From an uncultured Bacilli bacterium (GTDB taxonomy: Bacteria > Bacillota_I > Bacilli_A > RF39 > UBA660): a stretch of DNA of 64,000 nucleotides. Below are positions 44,230-54,500 of this stretch, one piece after another. A model generated the notes under the pieces. The model had not been told where the DNA came from and made no database searches. It was given only the letters and a program-made list of their open reading frames with translations. How positions within the stretch are numbered: position 1 is the stretch's first letter; every line of letters begins with the position of its first letter. A program made the translations under genes and the position numbers. The stretch lies in assembly GCA_934131175.1 (NCBI GenBank), contig CAKOZD010000007.1, positions 1 through 64,000 on the forward strand, given 5' to 3'.

Positions 44230-45327
44230 ATGATTTATCTAACATCTATAAAAATATCATTCTTAATATTTCCATTTATTGCACTTTTAATAACAATTCC
44301 ATATATATTAATACAATACCATAAGTATGGATCAATAAATAAATTAAGAGTTTTAATAGTATATTCATTCATTTTGTATCTACTAACAATTTACTTTTTA
44401 GTAATACTTCCATTACCACCACTAGATCTTGTAAAGAACTTGACATCTCCAAAGTATCAGTTAATACCATTTAATTTTATAATTGATTTTATAAAAGATA
44501 ATCCATTGGTATTAAATAATCCAAAAACTTATATAAAAGCACTGCTTGATCCGAATGTTTATACAGTACTATTTAATATTATTATGACAATTCCGTATGG
44601 AATGTACTTAAATTACTATTTCAAAAAAGATTTAAAAACTGTTATAAAATATACATTTCTACTATCATTATTTTTTGAATTAACTCAGTTAACAGGATTA
44701 TATTTTATTTATCCTAGACCATACAGATTATTTGATGTAGATGACTTAATGATTAATACATTAGGAGGAATAGTAGGTTATTTTATAATGAATAAATTAA
44801 AAATATTACTACCATCAAGAGAAGAAATAGATGAAAAATCAATAAATGACTCAGTAAATGTATCAGTACTCAGAAAATTAACAAGTATTCTAATAGATAT
44901 ATTTATATACATAGTATTAATAACTTTTATAAATATATTTATAAATAATCAAATAATAAATTATATAATATTAATAATTTACTTTATAATAATACCAACT
45001 ATAAATAATAAAACCTTAGGAATGAGCTTTGTTAATATAAAGTATGATGTTGCAAATAAAAGAATATTAAGAATATCTCTAAGACAAGTAATTATATATT
45101 TATATTATATAGAACCTCCTAAAATTATATTTTATTTATTTAATGTATTGAGTATTGAAAGTAATATAAAAATCGTATTATATATATTAACAATGATCAT
45201 TTTATTTATAGTTTATTTAGTAAGTATAATAAAATTTCTATTAAAAAAAGATTTATTCTATGACAAATTATTAAAAGTAAATATTTTGAGTACTATAAAA
45301 GTTAATAAAAATGTAATTGAAGAGTAA
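44230..45327 (+). CDS. VanZ-RDD fusion membrane protein
   Basis: This 365-aa polytopic protein has two parts. Residues 1-200 are VanZ-like with the family elements TIPYGMYLNYYF, SLFFELTQLTG and RLFDVDDLMINTLGGIVGY. Residues about 215-350 resemble an RDD domain (VLRKLTSILIDIFIYIV, then NKTLGMSFVNIKYD). VanZ relatives affect resistance to glycopeptides and other surface-acting agents; RDD proteins include ion transporters. Fused forms occur in Bacillota. GAAAGGAT precedes ATG 44230. A 13-bp terminator lies directly after, then the CRISPR locus. Confidence 0.8.
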   Translation: MIYLTSIKISFLIFPFIALLITIPYILIQYHKYGSINKLRVLIVYSFILYLLTIYFLVILPLPPLDLVKNLTSPKYQLIPFNFIIDFIKDNPLVLNNPKTYIKALLDPNVYTVLFNIIMTIPYGMYLNYYFKKDLKTVIKYTFLLSLFFELTQLTGLYFIYPRPYRLFDVDDLMINTLGGIVGYFIMNKLKILLPSREEIDEKSINDSVNVSVLRKLTSILIDIFIYIVLITFINIFINNQIINYIILIIYFIIIPTINNKTLGMSFVNIKYDVANKRILRISLRQVIIYLYYIEPPKIIFYLFNVLSIESNIKIVLYILTMIILFIVYLVSIIKFLLKKDLFYDKLLKVNILSTIKVNKNVIEE

Positions 45328-45377
45328 TAGTTACCATGTTATAATGAAGACATAGGTAAGGATGTGGAGAGAAAAAT

Positions 45378-45412
45378 AAAACTAATGCAAGAATAATTGT
45401 ATTAGTTTTTTT
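45378..45412 (+). terminator. Rho-independent terminator of the VanZ-RDD gene
   Basis: AAAACTAATGCAA pairs with TTGTATTAGTTTT (13 bp, one wobble) around GAATAA, then T's. Confidence 0.8.
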
Positions 45413-45414
45413 GC

Positions 45415-45512
45415 AAAAAAAAGCGACTGCCTATGCAGTCTCTCAAATAAATGAGTATTTAGGGTAAAACCTTTATTTTAACTCTCTATGTCATCTTAAA
45501 TGGTATTAAGAT
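45415..45512 (-). ncRNA. tracrRNA, antisense and divergent to cas9
   Basis: Read on the minus strand, the RNA starts near 45512 with an anti-repeat complementary to the CRISPR repeat. The + strand block 45485-45509 is 25 bases identical to the repeat. It continues with a short nexus-like hairpin GGT-TTT-ACC (45471-45463), a weak hairpin CTCA...TGAG, and a terminator GACTGC-ATAG-GCAGTC followed by T8 (to 45415). The length is about 98 nt. The promoter is TTGACT (45547-45542), 17 bp, and TATTAT (45524-45519) with a TGG extension. The transcript start and end are predicted, not measured. Confidence 0.88.
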
Positions 45513-45518
45513 AATATG

Positions 45519-45547
45519 ATAATACCATATTGTAGGAGGTAAGTCAA
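45519..45547 (-). promoter_or_regulatory. tracrRNA promoter overlapping the cas9 start codon
   Basis: On the minus strand: TTGACT (45547-45542), 17-bp spacer, TATTAT (45524-45519), TGn extended. The first base of the -35 box lies on base 1 of the cas9 ATG, and the spacer covers the cas9 ribosome site. Confidence 0.8.
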
Positions 45548-48500
45548 TGGCAGCAAAAAAAGAATATAATATTGGTTTGGATATTGGAACAACTTCGGTT
45601 GGTTGGAGTGTAGTTGAAGCTAATAATCAAAAAGTAATGCGTAAAGGTAATAAAGCACTTTGGGGAGTTAGACTGTTTGAAGAGGCAACAACTGCAGAAT
45701 CAAGAAGAATGCAAAGAAGTACTAGAAGAAGATATGATAGAAGACGAGAAAGAATAAAATTACTTCAAGATGAGTTTAGTGAAGAAATAAATAAAGTGGA
45801 TGAAAAATTTTTTCAAAAGTTAAAAGAGTCAAAATATGTTGAGAGTGATAAAGAAAATAAAAAGATAATTTTAGCAAAAGAGGAAAAGAAAGAATTAAGA
45901 GAATATCAAAATAAATATAAAACTATATATCATTTAAGAGATGAATTAATAAATAATCCTGAAAAGAAAGATATAAGACTTGTATATCTTGCAATTCATC
46001 ATATTATAAAATATAGAGGTAACTTCTTATATCAAAGTTCAAATTTTAATATAGATAATTTAGATATAAAAGATAAGTTAAATGAGTTATTTTCTGTACT
46101 TTCAAATAATATTCAAGAATTAGAGATACCAGAAGATTATACAGATATAATTAACTTAAGTTTATTAGAAAAGGATTTATTAAAAGAAACTAAAAATGAT
46201 GTTAAAGCTTCACTAATAAATGATTTATCAGACATAACAAATAAGAGTTTTGCAACAGAATTAGGTAAATTAATGGTTGGTAATAAAGGTAATATTAATA
46301 AATTATTAATGCTTGAAAGTGATAATAAAATTGAAATTAGTTTTAGCGGTACTGACTATGATGATAAATATGAAGAATATCAAGATACATTAGGAGAAAA
46401 TATAGAAATACTAGATATTTTAAAGCAAATCTATGACTGTATTTTCTTAAAAAAGATATTTAAAGGTAACCAAAATACGAGCATTTCAAGTTTGATGGTA
46501 AAATACTTTGAACAACATAAGAAAGATTTGAATTTCTTAAAAGAATTATTTAGAAATAATCGTGAATTATATAATTCAATATTTAGAACTAAAAAAGATT
46601 TATGTTTATATGACAAGTATATTACTAATAAGATAGATTATGATGAGTTTAAGAAAGAAATTAATAAATTATTAGAAGAATTATTTAGTCACGAAGAAGT
46701 ACTTATTGAACAAGATTTATTAGATGAGTATAATTTGAAGATAAAATCAAAAATTGAAAATGGTAATTTTCTTCCTAGAATAACTACGACTGATAATGGT
46801 AAATATCCATATCAATTAAATAAATCAGAATTAATAAAAATAATAGAAAATCAAGGAAAATATTATCCATTCTTATTAGATAAAATAAATGACAATAAAA
46901 CATATAAGATTGTTAAATTATTAGAATTTAGAATTCCTTATTATGTTGGTCCATTGGTATCTGAAAAAAGAAGCAAGAATGCTTGGCTAGAAAGAAAAAT
47001 CAATGATATTAAGATAACTCCATATAATTTTGATGATGTAGTTGATAAAGAAAAGACAGCAGAAAAGTTTATTAAAAGAATGATTTCTCATTGTACATAT
47101 TTATTGGATGAATACGCACTTGCGAATAACTCTATATTATATTCTAAATTTAAAGTTATGAATGAACTAAAGCAAATAAGGGTAAATGATAGAAAGTTAG
47201 AATTGAAATTTCAACAACAAATATTAGAAGACTTTTTCATGAAGACATCTGGCACAATTACTGAAAAGAAGTTTAAGAATTATTTAATTTCAACTGGTGA
47301 ATGTAATATGGAAGGAGGAAATTTAAGAATAACTGGATATTCTGCAGATGGTAAGTTTGCTAATAATATGCAGTCTTATGTAGATTTCTTTGGAGAAAAT
47401 GGAATATTTGCCGGTACTGATTATGATGAAGAAAATGCAGAAGAAATAATTGAATGGATCACAATCTTTGAAGATAAAGATATTTTAGAAAAGAAAGTTA
47501 GAGATAATTATAGTAAGTTAAGTGAGAATCAAATAAAGAAAGTTTTAGCAAAGAAATATTCTGGCTGGGGAAGTTTATCTAAAAAACTTTTAAAAACTAA
47601 ATATTATAAAGATAAAGAGACAGAATTATATAAATCAATATTAGATTTAATGTATGAAACTGAAAATAATTTTATGCAGATAATAAATAATGATAAATAT
47701 AATTTTCAAGAAATGATACAAGAGTTTAATAATAGTAAAGAAAGTAAAAAATTAAATTATTCAATGGTCGATGAGTTAGCAACTTCTCCTGCAACAAAAA
47801 GAGGTATATACCAAGCCTTAAAAGTTGTAGAAGAGTTAGTTGATTATATTGGATATGAACCAAAAAATATTTCAATTGAAATGGCAAGAAGTGACGAAGA
47901 AAAAGTAAGAAAAGATTCAAGAAAAGACTATATTAAAAAGCTGTATGATAGTTGTAAAAATTCAATAGATAATTATAAAAAATTGAAACATGAGTTGGAT
48001 AGTCATGAAATAACTAGTCAAAGATTATTCTTATACTTTATTCAAGAAGGCAAATGTTTATATTCTGGTACACCATTAAATATCGAAGATATAGAAAATC
48101 AGTCTTTATATGAAATTGATCATATAATTCCAAGGTCATTAATAAAAGATGACTCAATTGATAATAAAGCGTTAGTATTAAAAAAATGTAATCAAGATAA
48201 AAAGGCAAGTTACGTTTTACCGCCTCAGTTTAGAACTGAACATCAAATAGAATGGTGGAAACGTTTAAAAGATAATCATTTAATGTCAGCAAAGAAGTTT
48301 TATCACTTAACAAGAAAGAAATATGATGAAGATGATATCAACGGATTTATCAATAGACAATTGGTTGAAACAAGACAAATTACAAAACATGTTGCTAATA
48401 TTTTAAAGAATTTACATAAGGATTCTAATATCATTTATTTGAAAGCCGACTTATCACACAATTATCGTGAAAAGTATGATTTATTTAAATTTAGAGACAT

Positions 48501-49584
48501 AAATGATTATCATCATGCTCATGATGCTTATCTTGCAGCTGTATTAGGTGAATATAAAGAAAAATTTATGAAAAGAAAAATAAATTTTGATATGGTTAGA
48601 GAACTTAATAATAAGATTGTTGAAATGGATGAAGGCAAAAGAAAAAATCTTAGATTTGGATATGTAATTAATAGTTTGGATGAAAATTTAAATGATATAG
48701 TTTTAAAAATTTCAGAAAACTTAGTTGATAATGAGACTGGTGAAGTATTATTTGATGCACATGAATTTAATAAGAGAGTAGAAGATACTTTATATAGAAA
48801 TGATATTATGGTTAGTAGAAAGACTGAGATAAGAGCAGGTGCATTTTATAAAGAAACGATATATAAAAAAGGCAAAGGAATTATTCCTATAAAACTTGGT
48901 ATGCCAACTGAAATATATGGTGGATATTCAAATACAAATACAAAAAAATTGATGCTCATTGAATATAATGAAAATCAGAAAAAAATTATTGGACTTCCAA
49001 TGGCATTGGATGCAAGAAATAAAGATGATGAAATTAATGATTATATTAAAACACAGATTAATTTGAAAAAAGATTCAACATTTAGTATAAAAAAATATTC
49101 TATTCCTTTTGAAACGGAAGTAATATATAATAATCAAAATGTTTTTATAAAAGGATATGGTATAGTTCAAAAAAATTGTGAAGTGTCAAATGCAGTTCAA
49201 TTAAAAATAGCAAAAGATAAGATGAAACATTGGAAATATGCACTTCAATATTTATTGAATGATAAAAAGCAATATATTGAATATGCAGAAAAATATGTAA
49301 ATGATATTTATGATTTTCTAATTAATTTAGATTTATTTCCGTTATTTAATAAAGAATTAGATAAAATAAAAAATAAAGTTAATTTTGAAAATTTAGATTT
49401 AGATCAACAAAAGAAAATAATAAGTGAATTATTTAAGATGTTTCATTGTAACAGTGTTAATGCTAATTTATCTGAATTTGGACTTGGTGATAGAATTGGA
49501 CGCTTGAAAGGGAATAATATAACAACAGGTATAATTATTTCAAAATCTGTAACTGGAATAAGAGAGTCAAGATATGAGTTTTAG
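45547..49584 (+). CDS. cas9: Cas9 endonuclease, type II-A
   Basis: This 1345-aa RNA-guided DNA nuclease shows all catalytic parts. RuvC-I is NIGLDIGTTSVGWSV with Asp12. The Arg-rich bridge helix follows at about 53-78. RuvC-II is ISIEMARSDEE with Glu778, HNH is YEIDHIIPRSL with His859, and RuvC-III is YHHAHDAYLAAV with His990 and Asp993. The PAM-interacting C-terminus has TEIYGGYSNTNTKKLMLIEY and ends KSVTGIRESRYEF, in the style of the SpCas9 branch. Length matches II-A. No break or lost residue is seen. AGGAGG lies seven bases before ATG 45547. Its last bases overlap cas1. PAM and guide rules are unknown. Confidence 0.98.
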   Translation: MAAKKEYNIGLDIGTTSVGWSVVEANNQKVMRKGNKALWGVRLFEEATTAESRRMQRSTRRRYDRRRERIKLLQDEFSEEINKVDEKFFQKLKESKYVESDKENKKIILAKEEKKELREYQNKYKTIYHLRDELINNPEKKDIRLVYLAIHHIIKYRGNFLYQSSNFNIDNLDIKDKLNELFSVLSNNIQELEIPEDYTDIINLSLLEKDLLKETKNDVKASLINDLSDITNKSFATELGKLMVGNKGNINKLLMLESDNKIEISFSGTDYDDKYEEYQDTLGENIEILDILKQIYDCIFLKKIFKGNQNTSISSLMVKYFEQHKKDLNFLKELFRNNRELYNSIFRTKKDLCLYDKYITNKIDYDEFKKEINKLLEELFSHEEVLIEQDLLDEYNLKIKSKIENGNFLPRITTTDNGKYPYQLNKSELIKIIENQGKYYPFLLDKINDNKTYKIVKLLEFRIPYYVGPLVSEKRSKNAWLERKINDIKITPYNFDDVVDKEKTAEKFIKRMISHCTYLLDEYALANNSILYSKFKVMNELKQIRVNDRKLELKFQQQILEDFFMKTSGTITEKKFKNYLISTGECNMEGGNLRITGYSADGKFANNMQSYVDFFGENGIFAGTDYDEENAEEIIEWITIFEDKDILEKKVRDNYSKLSENQIKKVLAKKYSGWGSLSKKLLKTKYYKDKETELYKSILDLMYETENNFMQIINNDKYNFQEMIQEFNNSKESKKLNYSMVDELATSPATKRGIYQALKVVEELVDYIGYEPKNISIEMARSDEEKVRKDSRKDYIKKLYDSCKNSIDNYKKLKHELDSHEITSQRLFLYFIQEGKCLYSGTPLNIEDIENQSLYEIDHIIPRSLIKDDSIDNKALVLKKCNQDKKASYVLPPQFRTEHQIEWWKRLKDNHLMSAKKFYHLTRKKYDEDDINGFINRQLVETRQITKHVANILKNLHKDSNIIYLKADLSHNYREKYDLFKFRDINDYHHAHDAYLAAVLGEYKEKFMKRKINFDMVRELNNKIVEMDEGKRKNLRFGYVINSLDENLNDIVLKISENLVDNETGEVLFDAHEFNKRVEDTLYRNDIMVSRKTEIRAGAFYKETIYKKGKGIIPIKLGMPTEIYGGYSNTNTKKLMLIEYNENQKKIIGLPMALDARNKDDEINDYIKTQINLKKDSTFSIKKYSIPFETEVIYNNQNVFIKGYGIVQKNCEVSNAVQLKIAKDKMKHWKYALQYLLNDKKQYIEYAEKYVNDIYDFLINLDLFPLFNKELDKIKNKVNFENLDLDQQKKIISELFKMFHCNSVNANLSEFGLGDRIGRLKGNNITTGIIISKSVTGIRESRYEF

Positions 49585-50446
49585 AACAGTTGTTATTACT
49601 AAACAATCTAAGATTAGTTATAAAAATAGATTTCTTGTAGTAAAACAGGAAAATGATGAGAAGTATATTCATTTATCAGAAATAGATACAATAATAGTAG
49701 ATTCTATATCAGTATCTATTTCTGCATATCTTTTAAAAGAACTTGCAGATAATAAAATAAATATAATATTTTGTGATGAAAAGCATAATCCATTTGGTGA
49801 AGTTGTTCCATATTACTCAAAACATAATACCAGTAAAATGATTAAAGAACAAATTAAATGGAAAGCATCTGACAAAGATAAAATATGGACAGAGATAGTA
49901 AAAAATAAAATTATGAATCAAGCTTTGTTGCTTAAGAAAACTAAATCATCAAAATATAAACTGATTTTAAGTTATATTGATGAAGTTGTTGACGGAGATA
50001 AAACAAATAGAGAAGGTCATGCAGCAAAAGTTTATTTCAATGCTCTATTTGGAAATGATTTTGTTAGAAATTCAGATGATTCTATAAATGCAGCATTAAA
50101 CTATGGATATGCAATTTTACTTTCAACAATCAATAAAGAAATTATTAATAATGGGTATTTAACGCAACTTGGAATCCATCACAAAAATGAATTTAATGAG
50201 TTTAATTTAACTTGCGATTTAATGGAACCATTTAGAATAGTAATTGATAACTTTGTCTATTATAATCAAGAAAGAAAACTTGATACAGAATATAAACTTG
50301 ATATTGTAAATATTTTGAACGGAACTTTTAAGTATCAAGGAAAAAATTACACATTAAAAGATATTATAAAAATGTTTGTAAAGAATACTTTAGAATCAAT
50401 AAATAATTCAGAAAAATATAAGGAATTTGTATATTATGAGGGATAG
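49574..50446 (+). CDS. cas1: Cas1 integrase
   Basis: This 290-aa Cas1 forms the integration complex with Cas2 (and with Csn2 and Cas9 in type II-A) and inserts new spacers beside the leader. The metal site is formed by Glu in NREGHAAKVYFNALFG, His in LGIHHKNEFNEF and the acid residue in CDLMEPFR. The N-terminal beta domain starts FRTVVITKQSKISYKN. The start overlaps cas9 by eleven bases. The length is standard for II-A. Confidence 0.97.
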   Translation: MSFRTVVITKQSKISYKNRFLVVKQENDEKYIHLSEIDTIIVDSISVSISAYLLKELADNKINIIFCDEKHNPFGEVVPYYSKHNTSKMIKEQIKWKASDKDKIWTEIVKNKIMNQALLLKKTKSSKYKLILSYIDEVVDGDKTNREGHAAKVYFNALFGNDFVRNSDDSINAALNYGYAILLSTINKEIINNGYLTQLGIHHKNEFNEFNLTCDLMEPFRIVIDNFVYYNQERKLDTEYKLDIVNILNGTFKYQGKNYTLKDIIKMFVKNTLESINNSEKYKEFVYYEG

Positions 50447-50450
50447 AGTT

Positions 50451-50756
50451 ATGAGGACAATTGTATTTTTTGATCTTCCAAATGTGTATTCTAAAGATAA
50501 AAGAGCATATCTAATGTTCAGAAAGTTTTTGATTAATGAAGGGTTTATAATGATGCAAGAATCAGTGTACTCAAAAATCGTTTTAAATTCTCAACAATCA
50601 AATGCTTTAGTTGAAAGAATAAGAAAAAAGGCCCCCCAAAAAGGTATAATACAAGTAATGAGTATAACAGAAAAACAATATTCCCAAATAGAATTTATTA
50701 CAGGAAGTAGCAATAGTAAAATAATAAATAGTGAAGAAAGATTAATAGTATTATGA
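50451..50756 (+). CDS. cas2: Cas2
   Basis: This 101-aa ferredoxin-fold subunit of the Cas1-Cas2 integrase starts MRTIVFFDLP with the family Asp, then RKFLINEGFIMMQESVYSK. I start at ATG 50451, where GAGGGA lies seven bases upstream and the protein begins as Cas2 usually does; ATG 50436 would add five residues (MRDRV) with a poorer site. The stop overlaps csn2 in ATGA. Confidence 0.95.
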   Translation: MRTIVFFDLPNVYSKDKRAYLMFRKFLINEGFIMMQESVYSKIVLNSQQSNALVERIRKKAPQKGIIQVMSITEKQYSQIEFITGSSNSKIINSEERLIVL

Positions 50757-51430
50757 AAATAAAAATAGACTTTATTGATTCAATAATAGATTTTGATAAT
50801 TCAAATGTATATTCATTTGAGATACATAATAAAAAGTATTTATATAGAATTTCATCATTATTTTATAGTATTAGTAATGGTGATTTACCAGAAGAGGTTG
50901 AATGCTTTGATAAAGATAACAATGAATTAAAGATAAGTAATAAAATAAGATTCTTTTCTGAATATTTTGACTTTGGATTTGATTCTAAAAAATATTCAGC
51001 AGATATCACTAAATATATTTTATCTAATATAGAACAATATGATAGTGAGAATATTCTAAGAACATTCTCTAAATTATGTAAATTAATTGATAATGAGTTA
51101 CAGAAGACAGATTTATCAATATCAGTCTCTACAGAAGAAGGTATTGAAAATGTAATTAAAATGTTTAAGATTAAAATAAATCAAAAAGAAGATTTACTAG
51201 ATAATTTACTCTTAATAGTTGATTTAGAAGTTGCATTAAATTCTAATAAATTATTATGCTTTATGAATTTAAAACAATATTTAACTAAAGAAGAAGTAAT
51301 TGAATTTTATAAATATGCAACATATAACTCAATAAAAATAATAATGATAGAATCTACTAAATATGACTATTTTAGCAATTATGAAAAAGTTATAGTTATT
51401 GATCAAAGTTTAGATGAAAGTATGATATAA
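50753..51430 (+). CDS. csn2: Csn2, type II-A adaptation protein
   Basis: This 225-aa protein in the csn2 position has the usual size and make-up: KIKIDFIDSIIDFDNSNVY at the N-terminus, helical middle (ENILRTFSKLCKLIDNEL), and a C-terminal part like NLKQYLTKEEVIEFYKYA and KIIMIEST. Csn2 forms a ring around DNA ends and helps capture of spacers; its presence sets the subtype as II-A. It overlaps cas2 by four bases. A TATGATATAAT stretch at its stop codon may be the promoter of the array. Confidence 0.9.
   Translation: MKIKIDFIDSIIDFDNSNVYSFEIHNKKYLYRISSLFYSISNGDLPEEVECFDKDNNELKISNKIRFFSEYFDFGFDSKKYSADITKYILSNIEQYDSENILRTFSKLCKLIDNELQKTDLSISVSTEEGIENVIKMFKIKINQKEDLLDNLLLIVDLEVALNSNKLLCFMNLKQYLTKEEVIEFYKYATYNSIKIIMIESTKYDYFSNYEKVIVIDQSLDESMI
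51399..51426 (+). promoter_or_regulatory. Candidate promoter of the CRISPR array
   Basis: TTGATC (51399-51404), 16 bp, TATGAT (51421-51426), with an alternative TATAAT at 51426-51431. It lies inside the end of csn2. Confidence 0.5.
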
Positions 51431-51510
51431 TAATTATAGATGAAATAGAATTTATCATTTAAGAGCTACACATCTCTATTACTGTAGTAGTAGAATTAAA
51501 ACTATTTGAG
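51431..51510 (+). promoter_or_regulatory. CRISPR leader with ATTTGAG anchor
   Basis: 80 bp between csn2 and repeat 1. Its last seven bases are ATTTGAG, the leader-anchoring sequence known beside repeat 1 in type II-A arrays of streptococci, where it guides polarised spacer insertion. This fixes the leader end of the array at 51511. Confidence 0.8.
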
Positions 51511-54500
51511 GTTTTAGTTCTATGTCATCTTAAATGGTATTAAAACATACGATTGTTAGCATCACCAATATATATCGTTTTAGTTCTATGTCATCTTAAA
51601 TGGTATTAAAACTACTTCTACTAGTTTACCTCGATGTCCTTTGTTTTAGTTCTATGTCATCTTAAATGGTATTAAAACAGTACAACATTTACAATCATTA
51701 ACAGACAAGTTTTAGTTCTATGTCATCTTAAATGGTATTAAAACCGGATTCAATAAATTAAATACTGCTATCACGTTTTAGTTCTATGTCATCTTAAATG
51801 GTATTAAAACTGTAAACTTCTAGCAGTACTGCTATTTGCTGTTTTAGTTCTATGTCATCTTAAATGGTATTAAAACAATTAAATCATTTATTAAAAAATA
51901 TTGTTAGTTTTAGTTCTATGTCATCTTAAATGGTATTAAAACATTTAAGCACTTTACTTAGAAAGAAAGTAGGTTTTAGTTCTATGTCATCTTAAATGGT
52001 ATTAAAACAACTGCTCTCTATTCATATTTATTATTAATGTTTTAGTTCTATGTCATCTTAAATGGTATTAAAACATTAGAGATATATAATCCCTTAAATT
52101 ATAAGTTTTAGTTCTATGTCATCTTAAATGGTATTAAAACAACATTTGCAACAAACAATGAAAAAGATATGTTTTAGTTCTATGTCATCTTAAATGGTAT
52201 TAAAACAATATGGGTTTGAATATTATAAAACAATATGTTTTAGTTCTATGTCATCTTAAATGGTATTAAAACAATTAGGAAGTGCTGGAAAAGCAATAGG
52301 AAGTTTTAGTTCTATGTCATCTTAAATGGTATTAAAACTCCTGAGTCATATTCATAATACGTCTTCATGTTTTAGTTCTATGTCATCTTAAATGGTATTA
52401 AAACTTTCTTGTGATTGTGTAATAACTGGTTCACGTTTTAGTTCTATGTCATCTTAAATGGTATTAAAACGGCAATGGATATGGAATGTATGCAGATGAC
52501 GTTTTAGTTCTATGTCATCTTAAATGGTATTAAAACTTGACAACACCCAAATAAATTACTTGATATGTTTTAGTTCTATGTCATCTTAAATGGTATTAAA
52601 ACCTTAATTGTTCCATCTTCTAACTCACATACGTTTTAGTTCTATGTCATCTTAAATGGTATTAAAACGAACTTTAATTATATATTTCTCGGCTTTCTGT
52701 TTTAGTTCTATGTCATCTTAAATGGTATTAAAACACTTAAATTCTTCTACGAAACCTACTGGAAGTTTTAGTTCTATGTCATCTTAAATGGTATTAAAAC
52801 TTAGGAGAGGTTTTAACAGATGCTAACTTAGTTTTAGTTCTATGTCATCTTAAATGGTATTAAAACAATAAAAAATTAAACTTCTCTGGTCTTATTGTTT
52901 TAGTTCTATGTCATCTTAAATGGTATTAAAACTAGTACAGTGCTTATTAAAGTGCTAGAAAGGTTTTAGTTCTATGTCATCTTAAATGGTATTAAAACAA
53001 AGTATTTGAAGGAGAATATCAAGATATAGTTTTAGTTCTATGTCATCTTAAATGGTATTAAAACCTTATCCAAATTCATTTGATACGAATTATTGTTTTA
53101 GTTCTATGTCATCTTAAATGGTATTAAAACCGATGAAACAAGCCGTATAAAGGCTAATATGTTTTAGTTCTATGTCATCTTAAATGGTATTAAAACCTTA
53201 ATACCAAGCGAATTAAATTGGGACTAGTTTTAGTTCTATGTCATCTTAAATGGTATTAAAACGCTTATCCAAATTCATTTGATACGAATTATGTTTTAGT
53301 TCTATGTCATCTTAAATGGTATTAAAACACCCCTAGAAATTCAAGCCCTAGAAAATCAGTTTTAGTTCTATGTCATCTTAAATGGTATTAAAACCTTATT
53401 AATATTTCAAAAAATGGAATGCTTGTTTTAGTTCTATGTCATCTTAAATGGTATTAAAACCATCATAAATAATAACAAGTTGCTTATCTTGTTTTAGTTC
53501 TATGTCATCTTAAATGGTATTAAAACTGATGATGACATACGTCTAGCATATCGAGGGTTTTAGTTCTATGTCATCTTAAATGGTATTAAAACAAAGTTAA
53601 AGTTAAAAGGAGAACTAAATAAGTTTTAGTTCTATGTCATCTTAAATGGTATTAAAACATTTGGAATCCAGTATTTATTAACTCCTGTGTTTTAGTTCTA
53701 TGTCATCTTAAATGGTATTAAAACTGACCATTTGCACACTACGACTAAAGCAAAGTTTTAGTTCTATGTCATCTTAAATGGTATTAAAACTTCTTTAATG
53801 AATAAAAATCTTTCTTTTAGGTTTTAGTTCTATGTCATCTTAAATGGTATTAAAACGATAACTAAAACACCAACTACACCTGCAATGTTTTAGTTCTATG
53901 TCATCTTAAATGGTATTAAAACAGTTTATTGTTACAATGGTTCGCAAGGAAAGTTTTAGTTCTATGTCATCTTAAATGGTATTAAAACCATCATAAATTA
54001 TGACTAATTGCTTATCATGTTTTAGTTCTATGTCATCTTAAATGGTATTAAAACCATCTAATTCATTTCTTAATTTTAAGAACTGTTTTAGTTCTATGTC
54101 ATCTTAAATGGTATTAAAACATGATTTTCTCACAAATAGGCTTACGATACGTTTTAGTTCTATGTCATCTTAAATGGTATTAAAACACCCTAAATTCCCA
54201 GGATATTTTGTAGTAGGTTTTAGTTCTATGTCATCTTAAATGGTATTAAAACATTTCCACCTCCTTATAATAAAATAAGGCTGTTTTAGTTCTATGTCAT
54301 CTTAAATGGTATTAAAACAATATATTTTTCTAATTTCTAGTACAAAATGTTTTAGTTCTATGTCATCTTAAATGGTATTAAAACAAATGAAAAAAACTTT
54401 ATATTTAGTAAAAAGTTTTAGTTCTATGTCATCTTAAATGGTATTAAAACAACAGATAAAAACATTAAAGTTTATCAAGGGTTTTAGTTCTATGTCATCT

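Noticed and set aside
45447..45480. A second anti-repeat or a lone CRISPR repeat upstream of cas9
   Set aside because: The repeat-identical block (45485-45509) is explained as the tracrRNA anti-repeat; no spacer-repeat unit follows.
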